From: Mycolicibacterium goodii
GTDB lineage: Bacteria > Actinomycetota > Actinomycetes > Mycobacteriales > Mycobacteriaceae
Direction: 5' to 3'
Length of the DNA stretch: 64,000 nt
Assembly (NCBI RefSeq): GCF_022370755.2
Contig: NZ_CP092364.2
Coordinates: 5,332,001 to 5,396,000 of the forward strand
The translations under genes were made by a program, and so were the position numbers. The notes beneath the pieces are model-generated. The model was not told where the DNA came from and did no database searches. It was given only the letters and a program-made list of their open reading frames with translations. The first letter of the stretch is position 1, and each line of letters starts with the position of its first letter. Positions 51,442-62,104 of the stretch are shown in pieces.

Positions 51442-53085
51442 TCAATCCGCAGCCGTGTACACCGGCGTGCCCTGCAGGTAGGTGGCACGTACGCCGACCG
51501 CAGGAAGCTCCAGCGGTGGGACGGTCCGGGGGTCACGATCCAACCACACCAGATCTGCACTGGCGCCGGGGGCGATTCGGCCCCACGTCTTCTCCGCGAA
51601 CGCCTGGTAGGCGACCGCACCGGTGTACGCCGACAACGCCGCTTCCAACGGCAGGATCTCGTGCGGCGTCCACCCGCCGGCCGGTTCCCCGTCGGCCGTG
51701 CGCCGCGACACCGCGACGGCGATGCCGTCCAGCGGTGCGCCCGAGGACACCGGCCAGTCGGAGCCGAAGGCCAGCGCCGCGCCGGAGTTCTCCAGGCTGC
51801 GCATGCGGTACTGCTTGTCGGCGCGTTCGGCACCCAGCCGCGGGATGGTCAGCACGGTCATCAACGCGTCCATCTGTGCCCACAGCGGCTGCATGTTCGG
51901 GATTACGCCGAGTTCGGCGAACCTGCCGAGATCGGCGTCGTCGACCAGTTGAGCGTGAGCGATGACCGGTCTGCGGTCGCGCGGACCGTTCTGCTGTACA
52001 ACGTATTCGATGGCATCGAGGGCCTGGCGCACCGCGGCGTCGCCGATCGCGTGGATGTGGATCTGCAGGCCGAGATCGTCGACCTGCCGGGCGGCCCGCG
52101 CGAGTGCGTCGCCCTCCCACAGCTGCATGCCGTGCGAGTGCAGGCCCGAGCAGTACGGCGCGAGCAGGGCACCCGTCTCGTTCTCCACGACGCCGTCGGC
52201 GAAGAACTTGACGGTCTGCGCGGTCAGCAGGTCGGATCCCGCCGCCCGGACGCGGTCCCGCGCGGCTGCATAATCCCTCACCTGCGAGTCGAAATGGCGC
52301 GGATCGGCGTAGAACGCCAGGTTGAACCGCATCCGCAGCGCACCCTGCTGTGCCGCGGCCACGTAGGTGTCGACGTCGGCCGGTTCGACCCACGCGTCCT
52401 GCACCCACGTGACACCGCGGGCCAGGTAGTAGTCGGCGGCGGTGGCCAGCGCACCGACCCGCACGGACTCGTCACGGGCGGGCATCACGGCGGCGACCAG
52501 ATCGGTTGCTCCCCATTCACGCAACGTGCCAAGGGGGGAACCGTCCGGACGGCGTGGGATCTCCCCCATCACCGGTTCCGGCGTGTCCGCGGTGATCCCG
52601 GCCCGGTCGAGCGCCGCCGAATTCACCCAGAACGTGTGGTAATCCCACGCGCGCAACACCACCGGGCGATCCGGTACGGCGGCGTCGAGCCAACGTGCGT
52701 CGAACAGGCCGTCAGGCGCCAGGCTGCCGTCGTAGGACGCGCCGAGGATCCATTCCTGCTCGGGATGGGCGTCGGCGTATTCCTTGACCGCTGCGACGAT
52801 CTCGTCGACCGACGTGCCCTTGCGCACAGCGGGTCCCGCAGATTCGAGCCCACCGTAGAGCGGATGGGCATGTCCGTCGCCGAACGACGGCATCAGGAAC
52901 CCGCCCTCCAGATCCACCTCGAGGTCGGCGGATACGGCTCTCGCCTCGTCGCCGACGGCCTGGATCACGCCGTCCGATATCAGCACAGCGTCGGTCGTCG
53001 CGTCGGAGCCCCCGTGGGGACTCCAGATCACGCCGTTGAGGAAAAGGGTGCGTGAATCCACCGACGACGCAATACGCTCGGTCAT
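51442..53085 (-). CDS. Amidohydrolase, YtcJ-like
   Basis: Metal-dependent hydrolase of 547 aa of the amidohydrolase superfamily. The ATG at 53085 overlaps the agmatine deiminase stop by 4 bases, and the much longer upstream frame is spurious. Metal site 1 is in PSFGDGHAHPLYGG, later ligands are in IHAIGDAAVRQAL and VIAHAQLV, and SDWPVSSGAPL carries the final Asp. YtcJ-like enzymes hydrolyse varied amides or ureas. Here it may process a guanidino or acylated polyamine. Confidence 0.88.
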   Translation of the reverse strand: MTERIASSVDSRTLFLNGVIWSPHGGSDATTDAVLISDGVIQAVGDEARAVSADLEVDLEGGFLMPSFGDGHAHPLYGGLESAGPAVRKGTSVDEIVAAVKEYADAHPEQEWILGASYDGSLAPDGLFDARWLDAAVPDRPVVLRAWDYHTFWVNSAALDRAGITADTPEPVMGEIPRRPDGSPLGTLREWGATDLVAAVMPARDESVRVGALATAADYYLARGVTWVQDAWVEPADVDTYVAAAQQGALRMRFNLAFYADPRHFDSQVRDYAAARDRVRAAGSDLLTAQTVKFFADGVVENETGALLAPYCSGLHSHGMQLWEGDALARAARQVDDLGLQIHIHAIGDAAVRQALDAIEYVVQQNGPRDRRPVIAHAQLVDDADLGRFAELGVIPNMQPLWAQMDALMTVLTIPRLGAERADKQYRMRSLENSGAALAFGSDWPVSSGAPLDGIAVAVSRRTADGEPAGGWTPHEILPLEAALSAYTGAVAYQAFAEKTWGRIAPGASADLVWLDRDPRTVPPLELPAVGVRATYLQGTPVYTAAD

Positions 53086-54089
53086 GAGTCCTTCCCGTAG
53101 GGTGCTGGTTGCTGTTGGGTGATGCAGTGGATTCCGCCGCCACGGGCGAACAACGGGCGTGCGTCGACGGTCACCACCTCGCGGCCCGGGTACTGCTCGG
53201 AGAGAATGGCCGCCGCGTCGGCGTCGCGCGGATCGTCGAATTCGCAGGCGATCACGCCGCCGTTGACGACGAGATGATTGATGTAGCTGTAGTCGACATG
53301 GCCTTCGACGTCGGTGAGGGTGTCCGGGGCCGGCATCTCCACGATCTCGAACTGGCCGGCTTCCTCGATCGCTGCACGAATCTCCTTGCACACCAGGCTG
53401 TCCGGATGAGACTCGGCACGCTGGGTGTGCAGCAGCAGTCGCCCGGGAGCGGGGATGGCCGCGACGATGTCGACGTGGCCGCGTGTGCCGAAACGCCGGC
53501 TGTCGCGGGTCAGCCCACGGGGCAGCCAGACGAAGTCGGTGCCGCCGATGGTGCGTGCCAATTCTGCCTCGACCTGCTCCTTGGTGAGACCGGGATTGCG
53601 GCCGGGGTCGAGTTGTACGGTCTCGGTGAGCAGCACGGTGCCGTTTCCGTCGACCTGAATTCCACCGCCCTCGTTGACAAGTGACGACCTCACGACGGGC
53701 ACGCCTGCGAGTTCGGCTACCGTCGCGCCGATCTCGGCGTCGCGGTCCCACCGCGCCCAGTCCTGTGCGCCCCACCCGTTGAAGGTCCAGGCGACCGCGG
53801 CGACGGATCCGTCGTCGACATGCACGAACGTGGGGCCGATGTCACGCATCCACGCGTCGTTCAGTGGCGCCTCGACCAGCTCGACATCTTGCGACACGTA
53901 TTTCTTCGCCGCGCCGATCTCGGCGGGATCGACGAGCATCGTCACGGGTTCGAACCGCGAGATCGCGTGGGCGACCGCGGCCCACGTCGATCGTGCCTCA
54001 TGCCGGTCGGCCTCGGTGTCACCGAGTGAATAGCCCTCACACGGGAACGCCATCCACACCCGATCCTGTCGCACGCCCTCGGCGGGCAT
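53082..54089 (-). CDS. aguA: Agmatine deiminase
   Basis: Converts agmatine to N-carbamoylputrescine and ammonia. 335 aa from ATG 54089 (MPAEGV). The pentein-fold markers are all there: WMAFPCEGYSLG, WMRDIGPTFV, NEGGGIQVDGNG, RGHVDIVAA and the catalytic Cys322 in GGGIHCITQQ. It is 25 bases after the N-carbamoylputrescine amidase gene, so both steps from agmatine to putrescine are encoded together. Confidence 0.93.
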   Translation of the reverse strand: MPAEGVRQDRVWMAFPCEGYSLGDTEADRHEARSTWAAVAHAISRFEPVTMLVDPAEIGAAKKYVSQDVELVEAPLNDAWMRDIGPTFVHVDDGSVAAVAWTFNGWGAQDWARWDRDAEIGATVAELAGVPVVRSSLVNEGGGIQVDGNGTVLLTETVQLDPGRNPGLTKEQVEAELARTIGGTDFVWLPRGLTRDSRRFGTRGHVDIVAAIPAPGRLLLHTQRAESHPDSLVCKEIRAAIEEAGQFEIVEMPAPDTLTDVEGHVDYSYINHLVVNGGVIACEFDDPRDADAAAILSEQYPGREVVTVDARPLFARGGGIHCITQQQPAPYGKDS

Positions 54090-54114
54090 GACATATGCAC
54101 CCACAGGACAGGAC

Positions 54115-55110
54115 CTACTTCACCACGGCCGTGGCCGCGTGTCCCGCACCGTAAGGACGGTCCGGATCCACGGGGTCGGTCAGCGGCCCATAGCTGTCGG
54201 GACGGCGGGTGAGCAGGAACGGGAACAATTCCAGCCAGTCCCGCCGCTGATCGAGATCGAGATCGGCGACCAGGACCGCCTCCTCGTCCCGCGGCGCGGA
54301 GACCAGAACGCGGCCGAACGGGTCGGAGATGAACGACGAACCGTAGAACGACACCTTCCCCTCGTCGCCGGTGCGGTTGGGCACGACCATGAACAGGCCG
54401 CTGCTGATGCCGTTCGCGACGATCACCTGCTGCCACAACGGCTGGGTGTCGAAGTTCGGGAACACCGGCTCAGAGCCGATGGCCGTCGGGTAGACGACGA
54501 TCTCGGCACCGCCCAGCGAGTAGCTGCGGGCCACCTCGGGGAACCATTCGTCCCAGCACGTGGGCAACCCGATGCGGGCGCCGAGACCGTCCGGGTTGTA
54601 CACCGGATACGGGTCGTCGGTCGAGGACGGGCCTGGGCCCGGGCGAAAGTAGGTGTCCTCGTAGTAGCCGGCCGAGATCGGGATGTGCATCTTGCGGGTA
54701 CGGCCGACCAATTCGCCCGCGGGTGAGAGCAGGATGGCGGTGTTGTAGCCGAGACCATCCGCGGCCGGGGCCTTTTCGTACAGCGATGCGTGCACGAAGA
54801 TGCCGTTGGCCCGCGCCGCCTCGGCCGCGAGTTCGAACGTCGGCCCACCGGTGAGATCTTCGGCGGCGTCTCCCGGATTCGGGCCCGCCGGCGTGTCCGC
54901 CGGGTAGCGCAGCAGCGTGATCTCCGGCAGGAAGACCGCGGTCGCGCCTTCCCCCGCCGCGCGGTCGATACCCTCGCGCAGCACTTTGACCAGTTCATCG
55001 GCGTCCGGGCGCCAACGGTGCTGCACCAGGCCGACCCGCAGCGGCGGCCGCTGTGAGGCCGTGCTGCGCGACAGCGACTCGGGGGCAGAGGCGGTCAAGG
55101 TGATCATCAT
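54115..55110 (-). CDS. aguB: N-carbamoylputrescine amidase (nitrilase superfamily)
   Basis: Carbon-nitrogen hydrolase of 331 aa with the Glu-Lys-Cys triad: Glu63 in FLPEITLL, Lys140 in GRTRKMHIP, Cys185 in GLPTCWDEWFPE. It releases putrescine, CO2 and ammonia from N-carbamoylputrescine. The assignment of substrate depends on the adjacent agmatine deiminase. First gene of the operon; the TetR-type gene is divergent. Confidence 0.88.
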   Translation of the reverse strand: MMITLTASAPESLSRSTASQRPPLRVGLVQHRWRPDADELVKVLREGIDRAAGEGATAVFLPEITLLRYPADTPAGPNPGDAAEDLTGGPTFELAAEAARANGIFVHASLYEKAPAADGLGYNTAILLSPAGELVGRTRKMHIPISAGYYEDTYFRPGPGPSSTDDPYPVYNPDGLGARIGLPTCWDEWFPEVARSYSLGGAEIVVYPTAIGSEPVFPNFDTQPLWQQVIVANGISSGLFMVVPNRTGDEGKVSFYGSSFISDPFGRVLVSAPRDEEAVLVADLDLDQRRDWLELFPFLLTRRPDSYGPLTDPVDPDRPYGAGHAATAVVK

Positions 55111-55117
55111 GCTCCTA

Positions 55118-55136
55118 AAACGAATGAGATTCGTTT
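55118..55136. promoter_or_regulatory. TetR-type operator for the agmatine operon
   Basis: Perfect palindrome AAACGAAT-GAG-ATTCGTTT eight bases upstream of the amidase start, in the 86-base divergent gap. Typical symmetry and length for a TetR-family dimer. Confidence 0.7.
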
Positions 55137-55196
55137 ATTGTGTGGCGCAGACCACCGGTTGTAAAGCGGTAGGTCGCAACAAGGGAGAATCCGGCC

Positions 55197-55799
55197 ATGG
55201 GGCGTCCATCCACACCGCTGCTCTCGACGAACCGGATCGCCACGGCGGCATTGGATCTCGTCAACACCACGGGTGGTTTCACCATCCCCGAGCTGGCCCG
55301 CAAGCTCAAGGTCAGCCCGTCCTCCCTCTACAACCACGTGGCGGGCCGGGAACAGATCGTCGAACTGCTGCGCGAACGCGCGATGTCCGAGGTCAGCCTC
55401 CCCGACCTCGACGCCGACCGGCCATGGGCCGACGTGGTGGCCGACATCATGCGGTCCTACCGCCGCAGCTTCGCCCGCTATCCCCGGCTGATCCCGCTGC
55501 TCACCATTCACGCCGTCAACAGCACGCAGGCCTTCCGGATGTACAACGCACTCGCGGTCATCCTGCGCCGCGCCGGCTTCAGCGCCGCCGACTCGTTGCG
55601 CATCATCACGCTGATCGACAATTACGTGCTCGGATCGGCTCTCGACCTCGCCGCCCCCGACGAACCGTGGGAACCCGGCGCCGAGGTGGGCCCGGCACTT
55701 GCCGCGGCACTGGCCACCGGTGCACCAAAACCCGACCGCGCCGACGACGCCTTCGAGTTCGGTCTGGCCGTCCTTCTGCGGGGCCTGACGAACCCGTAA
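55197..55799 (+). CDS. TetR-family transcriptional regulator
   Basis: Regulator of 200 aa with an N-terminal helix-turn-helix (AALDLVNTTGGFTIPELARK, then KVSPSSLYNHVAGREQIVELL) and a TetR_C-type ligand domain. The ATG at 55197 has AAGGGAGAA upstream. Divergent from the agmatine operon; it very likely binds the palindrome at 55118-55136 and responds to agmatine or a product. Confidence 0.88.
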   Translation: MGRPSTPLLSTNRIATAALDLVNTTGGFTIPELARKLKVSPSSLYNHVAGREQIVELLRERAMSEVSLPDLDADRPWADVVADIMRSYRRSFARYPRLIPLLTIHAVNSTQAFRMYNALAVILRRAGFSAADSLRIITLIDNYVLGSALDLAAPDEPWEPGAEVGPALAAALATGAPKPDRADDAFEFGLAVLLRGLTNP

Positions 55800-55808
55800 T
55801 GTGCACGT

Positions 55809-56513
55809 GTGGACGACAACACGCTCCTGGCGCAACTGCAGACCGACGTGCTCGCCATCCAGTCGTTTGCCCTCTCCGAGGACGCTGACCTCGGCCGCGC
55901 AGTACCCACCTGCCCGGGTTGGACGGTTGCCGATCTGCTGGGCCATCTGTGGTCCATCGAGACCTGGGTGCGCGAGATCCTGCGAACCCGCGAGCTCGCC
56001 CAGGAACCGCAACCGCAGACCGAACCGACCCTGGCCGTCGCCGATTTCCTCGACGGCCTGCCCGACTACCTCACCGCGATGCGGGCGATCAGCGCCGAGG
56101 AACCGTGCTGGGGTTTCGGACCGAAACCGCGGCTCGCCGGTTTCTGGATCCGCCGCCAGGCCCACGAGCATGCGATCCACCGAGTGGACCTCTACCGCGC
56201 GGTCGGCGGCGACCCCGCGGATCACACCCCGCAGTTCTGCTCCGACGGCGTCGACGAGGTCCTGACGGTGTTCTATCCGCGACAGGTGCGGTTCGGCCGC
56301 ACCGAACCGGTCACGGCACCCGTCGAGTTCCGCACCGCCGATACCGATCACGCGTGGACGATCGGCGACAGCGAACCCGTGGCGACCGTGACAGCCCCCG
56401 CCGAAGACCTCTACCTCGGGATGTGGAAGCGGTACGACCTGCTGGAAACGGCGAAGATCGAGGGGGACACCGCGGCGGTTCGCCAGGCGCTGTCGCGTGC
56501 GCTGACTCCCTGA
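55809..56513 (+). CDS. Maleylpyruvate-isomerase/DinB-like mycothiol-dependent family protein
   Basis: Protein of 234 aa of the actinobacterial TIGR03083-type family. The N-terminal four-helix bundle has VPTCPGWTVADLLGHLWSIE with the first metal-binding His, and RRQAHEHAIHRVDLYRA supplies two more. The C-terminal half is an SCP2-like beta domain. Members are metal- and mycothiol-dependent transferases or isomerases. GTG start at 55809. Confidence 0.85.
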   Translation: MDDNTLLAQLQTDVLAIQSFALSEDADLGRAVPTCPGWTVADLLGHLWSIETWVREILRTRELAQEPQPQTEPTLAVADFLDGLPDYLTAMRAISAEEPCWGFGPKPRLAGFWIRRQAHEHAIHRVDLYRAVGGDPADHTPQFCSDGVDEVLTVFYPRQVRFGRTEPVTAPVEFRTADTDHAWTIGDSEPVATVTAPAEDLYLGMWKRYDLLETAKIEGDTAAVRQALSRALTP

Positions 56514-56654
56514 ACCGTGCTGATCGCTGATCTCCCGCGCTCGGCCACGCCGTCAGCGGCGTCCTCGTCGTCATCGCGCTTGATGCGGCCGGCCGTCCCC
56601 GATGTCGCCGTGTTGTTCGGCGGCTTCACCCCGGACTGACCGTACGCTGGCGAA

Positions 56655-57608
56655 GTGCCGACACCACTGACACGGCGCGGGTTTCTGGCGATGACCGCCG
56701 GGTTGGCACTCGTCGCCGCGTGCAGCACCGACAAGCCTGGCGAAGTCGCCGACGACGGATCGGTCACCGTCCGGCACGCCTTCGGCGAAACCACGATCCC
56801 CGGCCCGCCCCGACGGGTGGTCAACGCTGGGCTCACCGGGCAGGACGATCTGCTGGCGGTCGGGGTCGTGCCGATCGCGGTGACCGACTGGTTCGGCGGC
56901 GAACCGTTCGGGGTATGGCCGTGGGCCCAGCCGAAACTCGGCGGTACCCAGCCCGCAGTGCTCAACCTGGACAGCGGGATCCCGGTCGACCAGATCGCGG
57001 CGCTCAAACCGGACCTCATCGTCGCGACCAACGCAGGGCTGGACGCCGACACCTACACGAAGCTGTCCGAGATCGCGCCGACGGTCGCCCAGACGGGCAC
57101 CCAGCCGTTCTTCGAGCCGTGGAAAGACCAGGCCACGATCATCGGGCAGGCGGTGTTCAAGAACACCGAGATGACCGACCTCATCAAGCAGGTCGACGAC
57201 CGATTCACCGCCGTGGCATCCGAGCACCCGCAGTTCTCGGGCAGGAAGGCACTGCTGCTCGGGGGCACGCTGTATCGCGGCGCCGTCCAAGCGACGCCGC
57301 CGGGTTGGCGTACCGACTTCCTCACCCAGATGGGGCTGACGGTGCCCGAGGTGCCCGCCGTCATCCCCCGCGACGAGATGGCGTCTGTCCTGGACCCCGC
57401 CGACGTGCTGATCTGGACGACGCAGAGCGATCAGGAACGCGACGCGTTGCTGGCCGACCCGGTCGTCGCGCAACTCGCGGCCACGACGGGCGACCGCAAC
57501 ATCTTCACGACCAAGGAACTCGCGGGAGCCATCGCGTTCGCGTCACCGCTGTCGTATCCGGTGGTCGCCGATCAACTGCCTGCGGAGTTGGCCCGCGCGC
57601 TGCGCTGA
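56655..57608 (+). CDS. Iron-siderophore-type ABC substrate-binding lipoprotein
   Basis: Binding lipoprotein of 317 aa, cluster FepB/BtuF-like. The signal begins TRRGFLAMTAGLALVAAC with twin arginines and a lipobox Cys23, so Tat export with lipidation is likely. The mature part has TTIPGPPRRVVNAGL, QIAALKPDLIVATNAG and a C-terminal SPLSYPVVADQL, matching the PBP class with one helical hinge. No permease or ATPase gene is adjacent, so it relies on partners elsewhere. Confidence 0.87.
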   Translation: MPTPLTRRGFLAMTAGLALVAACSTDKPGEVADDGSVTVRHAFGETTIPGPPRRVVNAGLTGQDDLLAVGVVPIAVTDWFGGEPFGVWPWAQPKLGGTQPAVLNLDSGIPVDQIAALKPDLIVATNAGLDADTYTKLSEIAPTVAQTGTQPFFEPWKDQATIIGQAVFKNTEMTDLIKQVDDRFTAVASEHPQFSGRKALLLGGTLYRGAVQATPPGWRTDFLTQMGLTVPEVPAVIPRDEMASVLDPADVLIWTTQSDQERDALLADPVVAQLAATTGDRNIFTTKELAGAIAFASPLSYPVVADQLPAELARALR

Positions 57609-57623
57609 CCCCGACCTGAGAAG

Positions 57624-58313
57624 ATGGGTCGAGTGAGCATCTCTGAACACGAGCACCGCGGCACCGCCATCGTCGGCTCGGCCTACTATCCGATGCTCGT
57701 CGCGGTGTTCACGGCGCTGGTGATCATCTCCAACGTCACCGCCACCAAGGGCGTGGCCTTCGGGCCGATCATCACCGACGGCGGGTTCATCGTGTTCCCA
57801 CTGACCTACGTGATCGGCGATGTGCTCTCGGAGGTGTACGGCTTCAAGGCCGCCCGCCGGGCCATCGTGCTCGGTTTCGGGATGAATGCGTTGGCCGCGC
57901 TGGCGTTCTGGATCACCGTGTATCTGCCTGCCGCCGACTTCTACACCAACCAGGAGCACTTCGAGAACGTCGTCGGCGCCTACACACAGCTGATCGTCGC
58001 GGGCCTGGCGGGTTTCCTGGTCGGCCAGACGATCAACGCCTGGGTCGTGGTCGCGATAAAACAGCGGACCAAGGAGAAGCACCTCTGGGCACGCCTGATC
58101 GGATCGACCTTCGCGGGGCAGCTCGGCGACACCCTGGTGTTCTGCGCGATCGCCGCGGGTGCGATCGGCATCTCGACGTTCGGGGACTTCGTCACCTACA
58201 CCGCGCTCGGCTGGTTCTACAAGACCGCCGTCGAGGTGATCATGCTGCCCGTGACCTACCGCGTCATCGCTTTCATCAAGCGCCGCGAACCCACATATCA
58301 GGTTGCCGTGTGA
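57624..58313 (+). CDS. Queuosine-precursor transporter (YhhQ family)
   Basis: Membrane protein of 229 aa (226 from GTG 57633) with six spans. Family landmarks: LVIISNVTATKG, FPLTYVIGDVLSEVYGFK, GSTFAGQLGDTLVF and YKTAVEVIMLPVTYRVI. YhhQ/QPTR transporters import preQ0/preQ1 for queuosine modification of tRNA. No other queuosine gene is in the window. Confidence 0.92.
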   Translation: MGRVSISEHEHRGTAIVGSAYYPMLVAVFTALVIISNVTATKGVAFGPIITDGGFIVFPLTYVIGDVLSEVYGFKAARRAIVLGFGMNALAALAFWITVYLPAADFYTNQEHFENVVGAYTQLIVAGLAGFLVGQTINAWVVVAIKQRTKEKHLWARLIGSTFAGQLGDTLVFCAIAAGAIGISTFGDFVTYTALGWFYKTAVEVIMLPVTYRVIAFIKRREPTYQVAV

Positions 58314-58378
58314 GGCTTCGGTAAGGGCCCTCTGGCAAGGCTCATAGAGCCGTACCGTTCTTAGCTACTCGCGGGTAG

Positions 58379-60590
<2,212 letters not shown>

Positions 60591-60634
60591 CCGCTTGCTC
60601 ACACGCACCGGACCGGTCCGGTGAGCGGAATTTC

Positions 60635-60647
60635 ACGGCCGGGTCAC
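60635..60647 (+). promoter_or_regulatory. Possible GlnR box before the nitrate transporter
   Basis: TTCAC and GTCAC place AC dinucleotides exactly nine bases apart (60635-60636, 60646-60647), as in the actinobacterial GlnR consensus AC-n9-AC. It lies 44 bases upstream of the narK-type start. Confidence 0.35.
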
Positions 60648-60690
60648 CGCACGCAGTATCGGGGCAATAAACGCTTCCTAGCGTGCTCGC

Positions 60691-62100
60691 ATGCCCACTC
60701 TGTCGAAGTCGAAGCGCATCACGAACTGGGATCCCGAGGACGTCGAGGCCTGGGAGGCCGGTAACAAACTGGTCGCACGCCGCAATCTGATCTGGTCGGT
60801 GGTCGCCGAACACATCGGCTTCTCGATCTGGTCGATCTGGTCGGTGATGGTGCTGTTCATGCCCGAGGCGGTCTATGGGTTCTCCGCGGGGGACAAGTTC
60901 CTGCTCGGCGCCACCGCCACCCTGGTCGGTGCGTGCCTGCGCATCCCGTACACGCTCGCCACCGCGACCTTCGGCGGTCGCAACTGGACGGTGTTCTCGG
61001 CCCTGGTCCTGCTGATCCCGACCGTGATGACGATCGTGTTGATGGCCAACCCGGGACTGCCCCTGTGGCCCTACCTGGTATGCGCGGCGCTGGCCGGCTT
61101 CGGTGGCGGCAACTTCGCCTCGTCGATGACCAACATCAACGCCTTCTATCCGCAGCGGCTCAAGGGATGGGCGCTCGGGCTGAACGCCGGTGGCGGCAAC
61201 ATCGGGGTGCCCGTGATCCAGCTGGTGGGCCTGTTAGTGATCGCCGCGGCAGGCAACCGGTCCCCGTACTGGGTGTGTGCGATCTACCTCGTCGCCCTTG
61301 CCGTGGCCGGGCTCGGCGCGGCCCTGTACATGGACAACCTCGAACAGCACAAGATCGACCTCGGCGCCATGAAAGCGATTCTGGCCGAGCGGGATACGTG
61401 GATCATCTCGCTGCTCTACATCGGCACCTTCGGGTCGTTCATCGGGTTCGCGTTCGCGTTCGGCCAGGTGCTGCAGATCAACTTCATCTCCAGCGGGCAG
61501 ACCCCGGCGCAGGCGTCGCTGCACGCGGCGCAGATCGCCTTCGTCGGCCCGCTGCTGGGCTCCCTGTCGCGGGTTTACGGCGGTAAGCTCGCCGACCGCA
61601 TCGGTGGTGGCCGCGTCACCCTGGCGGTGTTCTCCGGGATGATCCTGGGCGCCGGCCTGCTCGTCGCGGTCAGCACCGTCGCCGACGGCAGCACCGAGGC
61701 CGCCACGGGCCTGACGATGGGCGGATACGTCATCGGGTTCATCGCGCTGTTTTTGCTCAGCGGTATCGGCAACGGATCGGTGTACAAGATGATCCCGTCG
61801 ATTTTCGAGGCCCGCAGCCATTCCTTGCGGGTCAGCGAAGAGGAGCGTCAGCAGTGGTCGCGGTCGATGGCAGGGGCGCTCATCGGCTTTGCCGGAGCGG
61901 TCGGGGCGCTCGGCGGCGTGGGAATCAACATGGCACTGCGGCAGTCCTACCTGTCCAGCGGTTCGGCGACCACCGCGTTCTGGATCTTTTTGGCCTTCTA
62001 CGTGCTCGCGTCGGTGGTCACCTGGCTCTGCTACGTGCGCCGCCCGGTTGCGACGCCGGTCACAGGAGCGCAGCGACACGCCTCAGCAATCGCGGGGTAA
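60691..62100 (+). CDS. narK: Nitrate/nitrite transporter, NarK family (MFS)
   Basis: Permease of 469 aa with 12 spans. Family motifs: WDPEDVEAWEAGNKLVARRN at the N-terminus, GGRNWTVFSAL with the substrate-type Arg region, AGFGGGNFASSMTNINAFYP and GLNAGGGNIGVPVIQL (the two nitrate signatures). Co-linear with HemD-winged-helix and CbiX, giving an assimilation set: nitrate import plus siroheme supply for nitrite reductase. Confidence 0.95.
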   Translation: MPTLSKSKRITNWDPEDVEAWEAGNKLVARRNLIWSVVAEHIGFSIWSIWSVMVLFMPEAVYGFSAGDKFLLGATATLVGACLRIPYTLATATFGGRNWTVFSALVLLIPTVMTIVLMANPGLPLWPYLVCAALAGFGGGNFASSMTNINAFYPQRLKGWALGLNAGGGNIGVPVIQLVGLLVIAAAGNRSPYWVCAIYLVALAVAGLGAALYMDNLEQHKIDLGAMKAILAERDTWIISLLYIGTFGSFIGFAFAFGQVLQINFISSGQTPAQASLHAAQIAFVGPLLGSLSRVYGGKLADRIGGGRVTLAVFSGMILGAGLLVAVSTVADGSTEAATGLTMGGYVIGFIALFLLSGIGNGSVYKMIPSIFEARSHSLRVSEEERQQWSRSMAGALIGFAGAVGALGGVGINMALRQSYLSSGSATTAFWIFLAFYVLASVVTWLCYVRRPVATPVTGAQRHASAIAG

Positions 62101-62104
62101 CGCC

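Noticed and set aside
51337..53055. 572-codon plus-strand frame opposite the amidohydrolase
   Set aside because: Shadow of a gene with intact metal-binding motifs; composition is typical of antisense frames.
53086..53775. 230-residue upstream extension of the amidohydrolase
   Set aside because: Extremely Arg-rich frame overlapping agmatine deiminase; the start at 53085 forms a normal ATGA overlap.
61889..62104. N-terminal extension of the HemD fusion into the narK gene
   Set aside because: No HemD similarity and it overlaps the coding end of the transporter; GTG 62105 or ATG 62135 is adequate.
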